From an uncultured Pseudocitrobacter sp. (GTDB lineage Bacteria; Pseudomonadota; Gammaproteobacteria; Enterobacterales; Enterobacteriaceae): a stretch of DNA of 42,545 nt. This document shows, piece by piece, positions 8,462 to 20,331 of the stretch; the first letter of the stretch is position 1; every line of letters starts with the position of its first letter. The stretch lies in assembly GCA_913778145.1 (NCBI GenBank), contig CAJYVI010000097.1:1-42545 (forward strand). The letters are read 5' to 3'. Below the pieces are notes generated by a model. It was not told the DNA's origin, ran no database searches, and saw only the letters and a program-made list of their open reading frames with translations. The position numbers and the translations under genes were made by a program.

Positions 8462-8935
8462 CTACTTCACATATTCGATCTCATTGATGTACCAGCTCGC
8501 TTCACCGGCGGGCGTTTGCACTACGGCCAGGTCGCCAACCTCTTTTTTCAGCAGGCCGCGCGCCATTGGCGAATCAATCGAGATGTAGTCGTTCCGGCCA
8601 AAGATTTCATCGTAGCCGACAATACGAAAGCGCTTCACATCGCCGTCGTCGTTTTCAATTTCCACCCACGCGCCAAAGAAGACTTTGCCTTCCTGCTGCG
8701 GTGAATAATCGACAATCTTCAGGTTTTCCAGGCATTTGGTAAGATAACGCACGCGGCGGTCGATTTCACGCAGGCGCTTTTTGTTGTACTGGTAATCGGC
8801 GTTTTCACTGCGATCGCCCAAACTTGCAGCCCAGGTCACTTTTTTGGTGACTTCCGGGCGTTCCTCGCGCCAGAGGTAATCCATCTCTTTTTTCAGTTTT
8901 TCATACCCTTCACGGGTAATTAAAGGCGTTTTCAT
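8462..8935 (-). CDS. greB: Transcript cleavage factor GreB
   Basis: 157 residues from the ATG at 8935. The frame is open 39 codons further upstream, but that part lies in the ompR promoter region and does not look like GreB. The N-terminal coiled coil has the acidic tip GDRSENADYQ, whose Asp and Glu coordinate the catalytic Mg2+ in the RNA polymerase secondary channel. The C-terminal FKBP-like domain contains VGYDEIFGRNDYISIDSP. GreB rescues backtracked RNA polymerase by stimulating cleavage of the 3' RNA end. The protein ends in YVK and lacks the final proline of the 158-residue E. coli form. It diverges from ompR. Confidence 0.97.
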   Translation of the reverse strand: MKTPLITREGYEKLKKEMDYLWREERPEVTKKVTWAASLGDRSENADYQYNKKRLREIDRRVRYLTKCLENLKIVDYSPQQEGKVFFGAWVEIENDDGDVKRFRIVGYDEIFGRNDYISIDSPMARGLLKKEVGDLAVVQTPAGEASWYINEIEYVK

Positions 8936-9150
8936 CCGCGTTTCCTGCCTTCTGCTGGCCTGTTGGAAAGCACAAAAGAGTCCAACAGGATGAATAATGT
9001 GTCTTATGATTAAATGTATACTTAAGCCGCTGTAAAATATGCTTTGTAACAATTTAGCCTGGAATTTATACCAGATTTAACTGGTTCCCGGCTTACGCTT
9101 TTTTAAGAATACGCACTGATAATTGTTGCGAACCTTTGGGAGTAAAAACA
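8936..9150 (+). promoter_or_regulatory. Divergent greB/ompR control region
   Basis: 215 A+T-rich bases separate the starts of greB and ompR. The part from about 8995 to 9080 resembles the E. coli ompB promoter region, which is bound by IHF and CRP. I cannot place individual sites with confidence. The ompR start has a TTGGGAG ribosome-binding site at about 9136-9142. Confidence 0.45.
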
Positions 9151-11219
<2,069 letters not shown>

Positions 11220-11230
11220 CGCTGACGGCA

Positions 11231-11307
11231 TTGCCTGATGGCGCTTCGCTTATCAGGCCTACAAAAAGCGTGTAGGTAGGCCGGGCAAGCGCAGCGCCCC
11301 CGGCAAC
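11231..11307. repeat. BIME between envZ and pckA
   Basis: Two REP units in opposite orientation, about 11231-11263 (TTGCCTGATGGCGC...GCCTACAA) and 11271-11307 (TGTAGGTAGGCCGGGCAAGC...CCCCGGCAA). They separate the convergent genes envZ and pckA. Confidence 0.9.
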
Positions 11308-11335
11308 CGGCGGGCACAATCGCTGAACCCTACCC

Positions 11336-11368
11336 AAAAAAAATCCCCCAACCTCACGGAAGGGGGAT
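11336..11368 (-). terminator. Rho-independent terminator of pckA
   Basis: ATCCCCC (11343-11349) pairs with GGGGGAT (11362-11368). On the minus strand an eight-base T-run follows (the A-run 11336-11343). It is 21 bases beyond the pckA stop. Confidence 0.88.
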
Positions 11369-11389
11369 CACAACGTTTAACCTACCCGA

Positions 11390-13006
11390 TTACAGCTTTG
11401 GCCCAGCGCTTACCAGCGCGGCACCCGCCGGAGTATCGGTATATTTCTCGAAGTTCTCGATGAACAGTTTCGCCAGCGCGGTGGCTTTTTCCTGCCACTG
11501 TTCCGGGGAGCCGTAGGTGTTACGCGGGTCAAGAATATGTGTATCCACGCCCGGCAGCTCGGTAGGAATCTGCAAATTGAACATCGGCAGGGTGAAGGTT
11601 TCGGCGTTATCCAGCGAACCGTTCAGGATGGCGTCGATAATGGCGCGGGTATCTTTAATCGAGATACGCTTGCCGGTGCCGTTCCAGCCGGTGTTGACCA
11701 GGTACGCCTGCGCGCCAGAAGCTTTCATGCGTTTCACCAGCACTTCTGCGTACTGCGTTGGGTGCAGCGACAGGAATGCCGCACCGAAGCAGGAAGAGAA
11801 GGTTGGGGTTGGTTCGTTCACGCCGCGCTCGGTACCGGCCAGTTTGGCGGTGAAGCCAGACAGGAAGTGATACTGAGTCTGGTCAGCGGTCAGACGAGAA
11901 ACAGGCGGCAGCACGCCAAACGCATCCGCCGTCAGGAAGATAACTTTGGTCGCGTGGCCCGCTTTGGAAATCGGCTTCACGATATTATCGATGTGATAAA
12001 TCGGGTAGGAGACGCGGGTGTTCTCGGTTTTCGAGTTGTCGTCGAAATCGATGGTGCCGTCTGCGCGCACCACTACGTTTTCCAGCAGCGCATCGCGGCG
12101 AATCGCGTTGTAGATTTCCGGTTCCGCTTCTTTGGAAAGCTTGATGGTTTTCGCGTAGCAGCCGCCTTCAAAGTTGAAGACGCCATCGTCATCCCAGCCG
12201 TGCTCGTCATCGCCAATCAGACGACGTTTCGGGTCGGTGGACAGCGTGGTTTTGCCGGTGCCGGAAAGACCAAAGAAGACCGCCACATCGCCTTTCTCGC
12301 CGACGTTTGCGGAGCAGTGCATCGACGCGATGCCTTTCAGCGGCAGCAGGTAGTTCATGATAGAGAACATCCCTTTCTTCATTTCGCCGCCGTACCAGGT
12401 GCCGCCAATCAGCTGAATGCGCTCGGTCAGGTTAAAGGCAATGAAGTTCTCAGAGTTCAGACCCTGCTCTTTCCACTGCGGGTTGGTGCATTTCGCGCCG
12501 TTCATCACGATAAAGTCTGGTTTAAAAGTTGCCAGTTCTTCTTCGGTTGGGCGAATAAACATGTTTTTGACAAAGTGTGCCTGCCAGGCCACTTCAGTGA
12601 TGAAGCGCACGGAAAGACGGGTATCTTCGTTCGCGCCACAGAAAGCGTCGATAATAAACAGACGCTTGCCAGAAAGTTGTTTTGAGACGAGTCCTTTCAG
12701 GTGCTGCCAGGTTTCCTGAGAGAGCGGTTTGTTGTCGTTCTTTCCTTTGCCTTTATCAGACCACCAAACGGTATCACGGGTAGTGTCGTCACGGACGATG
12801 TATTTATCTTTCGGGGAACGGCCGGTGAAGATACCGGTGTCTACGTTGATAGCACCAAGATTGGTCAGGACGCCGCGCTCGTAACCTTCCAGGTTAGGAT
12901 CAAGTTCTTCCTGATACAGCGTGTCGTAATCCGGATTGTAGACAATCTCCTGTGCGTCGTTGATACCATAAGCCTTGAGATCCTGCGGAGTTAAACCATT
13001 GCGCAT
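11390..13006 (-). CDS. pckA: Phosphoenolpyruvate carboxykinase (ATP)
   Basis: 538 residues (540 in E. coli). The P-loop kinase-1a motif [11 protein letters not shown] lies near residues 246-256, followed by kinase-2 [13 protein letters not shown] with metal- and phosphate-binding acids; the PEPCK signature [20 protein letters not shown] is also present. It converts oxaloacetate plus ATP to phosphoenolpyruvate, the entry to gluconeogenesis. The ATG at 13006 has a strong AAGGAG site. Compared with E. coli the N-terminus is two residues shorter (MRNGLTPQ against MRVNNGLTPQ). A CRP-like site 118 bases upstream fits control by carbon source. Confidence 0.98.
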   Translation of the reverse strand: MRNGLTPQDLKAYGINDAQEIVYNPDYDTLYQEELDPNLEGYERGVLTNLGAINVDTGIFTGRSPKDKYIVRDDTTRDTVWWSDKGKGKNDNKPLSQETWQHLKGLVSKQLSGKRLFIIDAFCGANEDTRLSVRFITEVAWQAHFVKNMFIRPTEEELATFKPDFIVMNGAKCTNPQWKEQGLNSENFIAFNLTERIQLIGGTWYGGEMKKGMFSIMNYLLPLKGIASMHCSANVGEKGDVAVFFGLSGTGKTTLSTDPKRRLIGDDEHGWDDDGVFNFEGGCYAKTIKLSKEAEPEIYNAIRRDALLENVVVRADGTIDFDDNSKTENTRVSYPIYHIDNIVKPISKAGHATKVIFLTADAFGVLPPVSRLTADQTQYHFLSGFTAKLAGTERGVNEPTPTFSSCFGAAFLSLHPTQYAEVLVKRMKASGAQAYLVNTGWNGTGKRISIKDTRAIIDAILNGSLDNAETFTLPMFNLQIPTELPGVDTHILDPRNTYGSPEQWQEKATALAKLFIENFEKYTDTPAGAALVSAGPKL

Positions 13007-13123
13007 TTCACTGCTCCTTAGCCAATTGTATTGCTACAAATTCTATGGGTATTTTAGGGGTGTTGACCGCGACCAGGCTCATAGATTTACGTATCCCGAC
13101 AAAACGTCTACTTACGAATTCAT

Positions 13124-13139
13124 TGTGACTCCTGTCACG
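13124..13139. promoter_or_regulatory. CRP-like site in the pckA/yhgE divergent region
   Basis: TGTGACTCCTGTCACG fits the CRP consensus TGTGA-N6-TCACA at 9 of 10 core positions. It lies 118 bases upstream of the pckA start and 246 before yhgE. The rest of the 378-base gap (13007-13384) is A+T-rich without a gene that I can support. Confidence 0.6.
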
Positions 13140-13226
13140 AAGCGGCACCGATTATGGCAGGAAAATGACTTGAATTGGGGTAAATGTTCTTAATTGGTTA
13201 AAAAATGGTTTAAAATACGATGTTTA

Positions 13227-13242
13227 TGTGAATGTAATCGCA
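13227..13242. promoter_or_regulatory. Possible second CRP-like site, pckA/yhgE region
   Basis: TGTGAATGTAATCGCA has a perfect left half and four of five bases of the right half of the CRP consensus. It is 103 bases from the first site. Weaker evidence than the one at 13124. Confidence 0.35.
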
Positions 13243-13384
13243 TTTCTGAAAGAAAATTACGTAACCCTTTCATCGAAAAAATCGATTCACCTCGCTGAGC
13301 CCTTTTCCGAATTTCCACACTTTTCAACCGTGATATCAGGCGTAATGCGATAATCGCGCTTACTGCTAATTTGTGGATACCGAC

Positions 13385-15100
13385 ATGGATAACGTTGAAC
13401 TTTCCCGCCCTACGCGCTGGGGAATGATGGCCACTGGGTTAATCCTGGGGCTGGTGTGCTATCTGTTATCAAATAGCCTTACACTCAGAATAAGCGGCTG
13501 GTTTTTCTACGGGCTACCCGCAACCATCGCGCTTTCTTCGATACTGCTGTTTACCGTGGTGTCGTTTAAGCAGATACGGCTGTGGATCTGGCTGGCGCTG
13601 GTATTTGTTGCCGTGCTGGGAATGGGGGGCTGGCTCAAGTGGCAAATAATTGGTCTGAATTACTGGGAACAAAATCGACAGTTCGCGGATTTCGGCTACT
13701 ACCTTCTGCTGATGGTAATGCTGGTGCTGCCCTGGATACAGCAGAACCTTAACCCTCAACCAGCAATCACATGTTATGCGCGTTTTTACCTTCTCACCTG
13801 GCATAACATCCTGACGCTACTACTGATATTGATCGCCTACGGTTTAACGGGGGGGCTGCTGATATTGTGGAGCGAACTCTTTAAGCTGGTGGGTATCCGT
13901 TATTTCAATACTCTCTTTTTCAATACCGACTGGTTTAGGTATATGGCGATGGCTTTGATTACGACGCAGACGGTGATTCTGGTTCGTACTCAGTCGCGGT
14001 TGATTTCGTCCCTTCAAAAACTCTTTACGCTTATCGCCACCGGCCTGCTGCCGCTGGTGGCGCTATTAACGCTGCTGTTTATCGTCACGCTGCCGTTTAC
14101 TGGCCTGAGCGCCATTTCCCGCCATGTTTCGGTGGCGAATTTGCTTTCATCGCTGGCGTTTCTGCTGCTACTGCTGATGGCGATTGTCCGCGATCCGCAG
14201 AAAACGTCACTACCCTATACCGTCGTGCTGCGCTGTCTGATTAAAACCGCGCTGCTGATTGCGCCTGTCTATGTGTTGATTTCTGCCTGGGCGCTGTGGC
14301 TGCGGATAAATCAATACGGCTGGACGCCAGAGCGTCTGCACGGTGTGCTGGCGGTAGGGGTGTTGATGGTGTGGTCGCTGGGGTATTTTGTCAGCATCAT
14401 GCGCATAAAAGGGCTCAATCCTCTCGCTGTTCAGGGCAGAGTCAACCTCGGCGTATCATTGCTGGCACTAGTGATAACGGTGCTGCTTAATACTCCAGTG
14501 CTGGATAGTTGGCGTATTAGCGTGGACAGCCATATGGGACGTTATTACAGCGGAAAAATTGAGCCTGATCAGGTGAGCGTCATTATGCTCACTCATAGTG
14601 GCCGCCCCGGACGTGAGGCGATGGCGTCGCTAAAGAACGATGCGAAGTATATGAAGGATGCGCAGCGTAAGTGGGATTTGTTGTTGGAGTTGGAGGAGAA
14701 TAGCAGTCGGCTATTCGAAAAAGCACTGGCAGATAATGTTGCCATAGCGCCAGGCACACCTCAACCAGATGACGCTTTTTGGAAGGTGGTGAATAAAACG
14801 CGCTATGGGCAAACGTCTTGTGCTAAAAAAAATGCCTGCTTACTGATCAGTCAGGATTTGAATGAGGATAATCAGCCAGAACGTGTACTTTTTATCTTCG
14901 AAGCCAACGCGAGCCTGATTTACACGTATGATCCTGCAAAAAAAGTGTGGTCTAAAAAAGGTGAAATAGGATTGCTAAAAAGCATGACGAAAGAGCAGGT
15001 TTTGCGTGCGATAGGTGAAGGGAAAATCGGGGCTAAACCAAAACCATGGCGCGACTTAACGATTAATGATGAAACACTGGAAGTGGAATACAACAACTGA
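13385..15100 (+). CDS. yhgE: YhgE, DUF4153 inner-membrane protein
   Basis: About 571 residues from the ATG at 13385; an in-frame GTG at 13373 would add four residues and neither has a strong ribosome-binding site. The first 380 residues hold about eleven hydrophobic helices (for example [48 protein letters not shown]). The last 190 residues form a soluble, probably periplasmic domain with a cysteine pair (SCAKKNAC). This matches DUF4153 proteins such as E. coli YhgE (574 residues). Function unknown; a role in envelope physiology has been suggested. It sits between pckA (divergent) and hslO (convergent) as in E. coli. Confidence 0.93.
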   Translation: MDNVELSRPTRWGMMATGLILGLVCYLLSNSLTLRISGWFFYGLPATIALSSILLFTVVSFKQIRLWIWLALVFVAVLGMGGWLKWQIIGLNYWEQNRQFADFGYYLLLMVMLVLPWIQQNLNPQPAITCYARFYLLTWHNILTLLLILIAYGLTGGLLILWSELFKLVGIRYFNTLFFNTDWFRYMAMALITTQTVILVRTQSRLISSLQKLFTLIATGLLPLVALLTLLFIVTLPFTGLSAISRHVSVANLLSSLAFLLLLLMAIVRDPQKTSLPYTVVLRCLIKTALLIAPVYVLISAWALWLRINQYGWTPERLHGVLAVGVLMVWSLGYFVSIMRIKGLNPLAVQGRVNLGVSLLALVITVLLNTPVLDSWRISVDSHMGRYYSGKIEPDQVSVIMLTHSGRPGREAMASLKNDAKYMKDAQRKWDLLLELEENSSRLFEKALADNVAIAPGTPQPDDAFWKVVNKTRYGQTSCAKKNACLLISQDLNEDNQPERVLFIFEANASLIYTYDPAKKVWSKKGEIGLLKSMTKEQVLRAIGEGKIGAKPKPWRDLTINDETLEVEYNN

Positions 15101-15106
15101 CAGGTC

Positions 15107-15156
15107 AAAAAATGCCCGGTGGCGCTACGCTTACCGGGCCTACAAATGGCATTTTT
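15107..15156. terminator. Terminator-like hairpin enclosing a REP, between yhgE and hslO
   Basis: The outer arms AAAAATGCC (15108-15116) and GGCATTTTT (15148-15156) are perfectly complementary and give T-runs in both directions. Between them lies a REP unit with its own stem CCCGGT...ACCGGG (15115-15138). It would serve as a bidirectional terminator for the convergent genes. Confidence 0.7.
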
Positions 15157-15169
15157 CAACGCCGGATAA

Positions 15170-16048
15170 TTAATGCACCAGCGGGTCCGCCGGAGAGGCG
15201 TTATTGCGGATTTCCGCAATATCCATGGCGTTGAAAACGTAATGGCTACCGCAGTAATCGCAGTGCATATCGATTTCACCTTCGTCGGCCAGGATGCTGT
15301 CAATTTCTTCATCCGGCAGCGTTTTCAGCGCGCCAGCGCATCGCTCGCGGGAGCAGGTGCACTTGAACTCCACGTCCTGCGGGTCGTAAATCGTCACTTC
15401 TTCTTCGTGATACAGACGCCACAGCACATCGTTCGCCGGCAGGGTGAACAGCTCTTCGCCTTTAATGGTCTCGGTCAGCGCCGCCAGGTGATCGAAATCA
15501 TCACGCTGCGCGTCCTGTGCTGGCATTACCTGCAACAGCATACCGCCCGCCGCAGGCTTGCCGTTCGCTTCGCCAGTGCGGATGAACAGACGCGTCGGCA
15601 GCTGTTCAGAACGCTGGAAGTAATCTTCCAGGCACTCCGCCAGCGTATCGCCTTCCAGACCCACCACGCCCTGATAGCGCTCGCCTTCTTCCGGGGTAAT
15701 GGTGATAACCAGATAGCCATTGCCCACCAGCGCTTTCAGGTCGGCATCGGCGGGAATATCGCCCTGCACGCGCGCCACGCCGCGTAACTGCTGCTGGTTG
15801 TTGCCGTTGATCACCGCCAGCGTCATCGGGCCATCGCCCTGCAACTGAACGGTAATATCGCCAGCGAACTTCAGCGTTGCGGTCAGCAGGCTGGTGGCAA
15901 CCAGCAGCTCGGCCAGCACATTTTTCACCGGCTGCGGGTAGTCGTGGTTCGCCAGGATCTGTTCGAGGGTGTCTGAGACGGTGACCAGTTCGCCGCGCAC
16001 GGCATAGTTTTCAAACAGATAGCGATGTAATTGATCGTGTTGAGTCAT
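15170..16048 (-). CDS. hslO: Redox-regulated chaperone Hsp33
   Basis: 292 residues from the ATG at 16048 ([12 protein letters not shown]), the length of E. coli Hsp33; nine additional open codons upstream are not needed. The N-terminal chaperone domain is followed by a linker and a zinc-binding redox switch with cysteines CTC near 230/232 and CDYC near 263/266. Oxidation with heat releases zinc, unfolds the linker and turns the protein into an ATP-independent holdase in the cytosol. hslR lies 23 bases upstream in the same operon. The identification is firm. Confidence 0.97.
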   Translation of the reverse strand: MTQHDQLHRYLFENYAVRGELVTVSDTLEQILANHDYPQPVKNVLAELLVATSLLTATLKFAGDITVQLQGDGPMTLAVINGNNQQQLRGVARVQGDIPADADLKALVGNGYLVITITPEEGERYQGVVGLEGDTLAECLEDYFQRSEQLPTRLFIRTGEANGKPAAGGMLLQVMPAQDAQRDDFDHLAALTETIKGEELFTLPANDVLWRLYHEEEVTIYDPQDVEFKCTCSRERCAGALKTLPDEEIDSILADEGEIDMHCDYCGSHYVFNAMDIAEIRNNASPADPLVH

Positions 16049-16071
16049 AATTTTCTCTCTTGAGGCGCCAG

Positions 16072-16473
16072 TCACTCACTGTCGCCATATTTAAATCTCA
16101 TCAGGTCGCGGCGCTCTTTTTTATCCGGGCGTCGGTCCGGATGCGGCATCGTCAGCGCGTTGAGTTTACGTGCCAGCGCGACTTTCTCGCGCTTCTCAAT
16201 GCTTTCGGCTGTCTCTTCATAAAGCAGCATGGCTTCACTTGCCGGGCGGCGCTGTTCGGTGATGCTTTTCACCACCACCACCCGTTCATCGTTGCCCTGG
16301 CGTAAGGTTATCTGTGCGTTGAGTTCGACTATCTTGCTGGGCTTGCTGCGCTGCCCGTTATAGTGAACCTTGCCGCCGTCAACCATCTCCCTCGCCAGCG
16401 CCCGTGTTTTATAGAAACGCGCGGCCCATAACCATTTATCCAGCCGAACGCCCGCTACGGACTTCTCTTTCAT
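16072..16473 (-). CDS. hslR: Heat-shock protein 15, ribosome-associated S4 protein
   Basis: 133 residues from the ATG at 16473, which has an AAGGAG site five bases before it; a GTG at 16479 is too near this site. The S4 RNA-binding domain runs from [19 protein letters not shown] to about residue 60. The C-terminal tail is highly basic ([19 protein letters not shown]). Hsp15 binds free 50S subunits carrying a nascent chain and moves the stalled tRNA so that the chain can be released. It is a member of the igaA-yrfG-hslR-hslO group, where hslR and hslO are heat inducible in E. coli. Confidence 0.97.
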   Translation of the reverse strand: MKEKSVAGVRLDKWLWAARFYKTRALAREMVDGGKVHYNGQRSKPSKIVELNAQITLRQGNDERVVVVKSITEQRRPASEAMLLYEETAESIEKREKVALARKLNALTMPHPDRRPDKKERRDLMRFKYGDSE

Positions 16474-16483
16474 GGTCACTCCT

Positions 16484-17152
16484 TCACTTGAGTGAGGGGA
16501 TCAGACGACGGTAATCATTCAGGGCGGGATGACGTAAATAGCTTTTTTCCGCCAGACCGGAATCCGGGTTAGTGACGCCTAAACAGTAGCGAATACCAAA
16601 TGTCGCTGCCGCGTCCAGAATCGCTTCGCTATCGTCGATAAACAGCGTGCGATCCGCTTTCAGCCCTGTATGTTCCGCTACCGCCTGCCACAACCGCTGA
16701 TCCTCTTTCGGATAACCAAATGTGTGGGTGGAAAGTAATAAATCAAGGTGTGCATCAAGACCGGTGTGTTCCAGCTTGACGGAAAGGTTGTATGGATGCG
16801 CGTTGGTTAGCAGGATGCGCCGCTTACCACTCGCCTGTAAGGCATTGAGAAAAGGCACAGTATCCTCGCGTAGCGCCGCACGCGGCCCCTGTTCACGAGT
16901 CATCGCACAAATATCCAAACCCAGCCGGTCGCTCCAGTAATCAAGACAGTACCAGTTTAGCGTATGCTGCACATCGTGGTACTCCTGGCGCAGGGCATCA
17001 CGCGCTTGCTGTGGCGTCAGGCCCTTCAGGCTGCCGTAGGTCTCAGGCACCAGCGTTTGCCAGAAGTAGTTGTCGAATGCGAGGTCGAGCAGCGTACCAT
17101 CCATATCCAGCAGAACGGTATCGACGTCCTGCCAGGCGATGTCAAAATGCAT
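16484..17152 (-). CDS. yrfG: HAD-family GMP/IMP nucleotidase YrfG
   Basis: 222 residues, as in E. coli. HAD motif I is LLDMDGTLLDL with the nucleophile and acid/base aspartates near 16 and 18, motif II is ILLTNAHP, and motifs III/IV are YPKEDQ and LFIDDSEAIL. The E. coli enzyme hydrolyses GMP and IMP. The start has GGAGG six bases upstream. It lies 71 bases after igaA and 10 bases before hslR on the same strand, consistent with co-transcription. Confidence 0.95.
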   Translation of the reverse strand: MHFDIAWQDVDTVLLDMDGTLLDLAFDNYFWQTLVPETYGSLKGLTPQQARDALRQEYHDVQHTLNWYCLDYWSDRLGLDICAMTREQGPRAALREDTVPFLNALQASGKRRILLTNAHPYNLSVKLEHTGLDAHLDLLLSTHTFGYPKEDQRLWQAVAEHTGLKADRTLFIDDSEAILDAAATFGIRYCLGVTNPDSGLAEKSYLRHPALNDYRRLIPSLK

Positions 17153-17223
17153 GGGGAGCCTCCAGCCATATAATTGCGCGACAGGTTAGCACAACCTGCC
17201 GCGTTGCTTCATGCCGGATGGGA

Positions 17224-19371
17224 TCAATGATGCGGCATATTCTGCTCATAATCCTCTGGGTTTGAGAGCAAAACAGGATTGGTACAGCTTTCGTAATATT
17301 TCTGAATTTCGGCCAAACGTTCACGATGACGCTGATAGCGGCGCAGCGCCTGCACGCCGTTGTAGAGAGTACAGATAATCATCGTAATCATCAGCAGAGT
17401 GGTCGCCAGATAGCGCCACAGGCCACTGCTGTCCGGCATGCGATGCAGATTAACGTGCTGTGTGCCGTTGGCATCGGTAACGATATTGGTGACGATGCCT
17501 TCCGCGTGGAATGGGGTGTGCATCAGCATGCCCGCCAGACGCTGGAACTCACTCCATTGCTGATGCGCCGGGAAGTCATACAGGCTCATCGCGGGGTAGG
17601 GTTGGGTGACGAGATCGCTGCCTTCATCGCTGGTGATAAGAAAACCACCGGGCGCCGGGCTGTTCAGCGCCTGTGCCGCGCGCGCGGTTTCCCGCAGAAT
17701 AAACGGCGCGGTGGAGGTATCGACCAGGTTATCGAGCGACTCGGCGCTAACCGGGCGCAGCAGAACGTTCACGCCGTCCAGACGGCCCGAATTGGCACGC
17801 TTAACCAGCGTTTCCCAATCGCGCGTGTTGCCGAGGTTAACCAGTGCATTTTTGAGGCGCGAACATTCGTCCGCCGCCGAGCACAGATCTTTAGTTTTCA
17901 GCACGATATCGGCAAAGTCATCCAGCAGTACCATGCCTGATTTTTGAATCGCCGAGCGCAGCGTCGGGCTGACGCGTGAACTGTCATCCGGCGTTGGGTG
18001 TAGCTGACGGTTCACCGCCTGCACCAGCGCCGTGGCTTTATTGACGATATCGGATTCCGGCAGCGGCAGGCGCGGCGCGTTGTTCCAGATAATTTGCGAG
18101 CAGTCAAACGGCAGGAATGGCGAGTTCTCCTGGGCCGTCCAGGTACCCGCCGAGTGGATATTACACATCCCGGTACCCCGGAGCTGCAGCGTATCGCCCA
18201 CGCGCACGCCCGCTTTGGCGAGCTGATCGACCGTTGTGGCTTCAATCACCTGCGCGCCTTTCAGCCAGGAAAGTGTAAATTTAAACGGCATGTTGAGCGG
18301 CACGCTCACCCACAGCATCACCACCACCAGCAGCGCGCCACCGGCGATAACGGCGCTACGCAGCCAGTGCTGAAGTGGAAAGTTTTTGACCTCATCGTGC
18401 AGCGACAGAAAGCGCCCCTGACGTACCACGTGACGGTCGAGATAGATATCAATGTCGGTTTGCTGACCGAGATCCTGCGCGACAAACGGCTGCCAGTGAC
18501 GCGGATAAATGAGATCGATAATGCCCAACGAAATATTATTGATGTGTTCCTGGTCGTTTTCGCCAAACAACCCCCAGCGTTTTGGCGTGCCGCGCAGGCA
18601 GTGGATCTCACGCAGCGAGGCCCTGGTCGGCGGCGCAAACAGGCCCCACAGGCCTGCCAGCAGCAGCAGCACCGCACCGCCCAGCAGCCACGGTGTAAAG
18701 ACGCCTGGCAGAACCAGGCAGCAATAGAAAAGAATGAACGCGCCAACGATCAGCAGCGCTTCCCGCAGCCCGTCCGGGCGGCTTAACGCGTACTCTTCAT
18801 GCGTTTCCTGACGAATATTGAGCAGCTCAATTTGTTCGCTCTCTTCACCACGAATTGACGCCTGCGTTGAGGTTGGCGATTCCAGCGCCTTACGCTGGCC
18901 TTCAAGGGTGTACTCTTTCAATGAATGGCCGTTCAGCGCGATAACCAGCGGAATATCATCGGTGACGATCAGCTCAATACTGTTTTCGTCGTTGATGTGC
19001 TGTTCCCAGAATGGCGGCAAATGAACTTCGATAGAGTCGAGGAAATAGCGCCATTTGTTCGGGTCGTCGGTCGTGATGCCGTAGCGGGTAATGGAGCGGG
19101 TCAGCGTGAAAACGGTGTTGCTTTGCGCGTTCAACGAGATAAGTGCCGGGGCAACCGTAGAACCTGACGCCGGGAGCTGCTGGCTTTGATTGAGATCTTC
19201 AAGATAGTTCTCAATGCCGCGACGTTCTTCGTCAGTTAACTTGCGCGTGGTCGCGCCAGGGAATGCATGCAGCCAGGGTAAACGGCGTCGCTTTGCGCGC
19301 AGGCGAATATACCAGCCCGCCACCAGGGCACAGACCAGTATCGCAGCGGTAAAGAGAGTCAATGTGCCCAT
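17224..19371 (-). CDS. igaA: IgaA, inner-membrane inhibitor of the Rcs phosphorelay
   Basis: 715 residues (711 in E. coli YrfF). An N-terminal helix (about 2-20) is followed by a cytoplasmic domain, paired helices near 205-250, another cytoplasmic segment (LREIHCLRGTPKRWGLFGENDQE), a helix near 340-360, a large periplasmic domain with four conserved cysteines (MCNIH, FDCSQ, DLCSAADEC), and a last helix near 655-675. IgaA contacts RcsD and keeps the Rcs envelope-stress pathway off; it is essential in strains with an active Rcs system. It is first in the igaA-yrfG-hslR-hslO set. The C-terminus (NPEDYEQNMPHH) is a few residues longer than in E. coli. Confidence 0.96.
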   Translation of the reverse strand: MGTLTLFTAAILVCALVAGWYIRLRAKRRRLPWLHAFPGATTRKLTDEERRGIENYLEDLNQSQQLPASGSTVAPALISLNAQSNTVFTLTRSITRYGITTDDPNKWRYFLDSIEVHLPPFWEQHINDENSIELIVTDDIPLVIALNGHSLKEYTLEGQRKALESPTSTQASIRGEESEQIELLNIRQETHEEYALSRPDGLREALLIVGAFILFYCCLVLPGVFTPWLLGGAVLLLLAGLWGLFAPPTRASLREIHCLRGTPKRWGLFGENDQEHINNISLGIIDLIYPRHWQPFVAQDLGQQTDIDIYLDRHVVRQGRFLSLHDEVKNFPLQHWLRSAVIAGGALLVVVMLWVSVPLNMPFKFTLSWLKGAQVIEATTVDQLAKAGVRVGDTLQLRGTGMCNIHSAGTWTAQENSPFLPFDCSQIIWNNAPRLPLPESDIVNKATALVQAVNRQLHPTPDDSSRVSPTLRSAIQKSGMVLLDDFADIVLKTKDLCSAADECSRLKNALVNLGNTRDWETLVKRANSGRLDGVNVLLRPVSAESLDNLVDTSTAPFILRETARAAQALNSPAPGGFLITSDEGSDLVTQPYPAMSLYDFPAHQQWSEFQRLAGMLMHTPFHAEGIVTNIVTDANGTQHVNLHRMPDSSGLWRYLATTLLMITMIICTLYNGVQALRRYQRHRERLAEIQKYYESCTNPVLLSNPEDYEQNMPHH

Positions 19372-19675
19372 GGTATAGCCATTATCCTTGATGTGTAGGT
19401 CGCTTCATTCGCCGTTATAATTATTCACTCTTAATACGAATGACTCAGGTCTTAAAAGATTTGTTGCACACTATCTTAACTCGCGAGGATAACAAACCCC
19501 TCACGCTGCGAATATCAGCAAATTCTCAAATTTGTTTCAACTTCTTGACTTTTTGGAACAAATAAGGGTTGCCAAAAACATTAGTTACGAAAATGTAAAT
19601 AACGGCCATTTTAAATTGCCGGAACGCGCCTCCTGGCTCACAATGACAACAGTCATCACAGCAAAGAACGGTCCA
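19372..19675. other. igaA/nudE divergent intergenic region
   Basis: 304 A+T-rich bases with no gene that I can support. A TATAAT hexamer at about 19414 and an inverted repeat ATTTGTTTC (19530-19538) / GGAACAAAT (19555-19563), surrounding a TTGACT, are the only visible structures. The promoters of both genes must lie here, but their positions are uncertain. Confidence 0.5.
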
Positions 19676-20236
19676 ATGAGTAAACCATTACAAAAACCCA
19701 CGATTCTCCATGTTGAAACGGTCGCACGCTCCCGTTTGTTTAATGTTGAAAGCGTGGATCTGGAGTTTAGTAACGGAGTACGCCGCGTTTATGAACGCAT
19801 GAAACCGTCGTCGCGTGAAGCCGTCATGATCGTGCCGGTGGTTGACGATCATCTCATCCTCATCCGCGAATATGCCGTGGGCACCGAGTCCTACGAACTG
19901 GGGTTCTCTAAAGGGCTCATCGACCCGGGTGAAACTGTGTTTGAAGCCGCGAACCGCGAGCTGAAAGAAGAGGTAGGATTCGGGGCCAACAACCTAACCT
20001 TCCTCAAACAGCTCAGCATGGCACCGTCTTACTTCTCCAGTAAGATGAACATCGTGGTGGCGGAAGACCTGTATCCTGAATCGCTGGAAGGCGATGAACC
20101 GGAACCCCTGCCGCAGGTGCGCTGGCCTATTGCCAATATGATGGAACTGCTCGACGAACCGGATTTCAGTGAAGCGCGTAACGTGAGCGCACTGTTTTTG
20201 GTGCGGGAGTGGTTGAAGGCGCAGGGCAGGTTTTAA
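19676..20236 (+). CDS. nudE: ADP-sugar/NADH Nudix hydrolase NudE
   Basis: 186 residues from the ATG at 19676 (MSKPLQKP), the length of E. coli NudE. The frame continues 48 codons upstream with another ATG at 19643, but that stretch is intergenic-like and lacks a Shine-Dalgarno. The Nudix box GX5EX7REUXEEXGU is complete at residues 80-102 (G80, E86, R94, E95, E98, E99, G101). The E. coli enzyme hydrolyses ADP-ribose, NADH, Ap3A and Ap2A, cleaving the pyrophosphate. It diverges from igaA and converges on mrcA across a BIME. Confidence 0.95.
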   Translation: MSKPLQKPTILHVETVARSRLFNVESVDLEFSNGVRRVYERMKPSSREAVMIVPVVDDHLILIREYAVGTESYELGFSKGLIDPGETVFEAANRELKEEVGFGANNLTFLKQLSMAPSYFSSKMNIVVAEDLYPESLEGDEPEPLPQVRWPIANMMELLDEPDFSEARNVSALFLVREWLKAQGRF

Positions 20237-20240
20237 AGCT

Positions 20241-20318
20241 TTGCCGGGTGGCGCTAGCGCTTACCCGGCCTACAATTCATGCAACTTGTAGGCCTGATAA
20301 GCGAAGCGCATCAGGCAA
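20241..20318. repeat. BIME between nudE and mrcA
   Basis: REP units at 20241-20275 (TTGCCGGGTGGCGC...CCGGCCTACAA) and 20286-20318 (TTGTAGGCCTGATAAGCG...CATCAGGCAA) in opposite orientation between two convergent genes. Confidence 0.9.
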
Positions 20319-20331
20319 TTTTGCTCTGCTG

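Noticed and set aside
11537..12685. 382-codon open frame on the plus strand opposite pckA
   Set aside because: Codon-bias shadow of pckA without motifs.
18500..18790. Possible frameshift in igaA
   Set aside because: The 715-residue reading frame is uninterrupted and aligns by memory along its full length with the E. coli protein.
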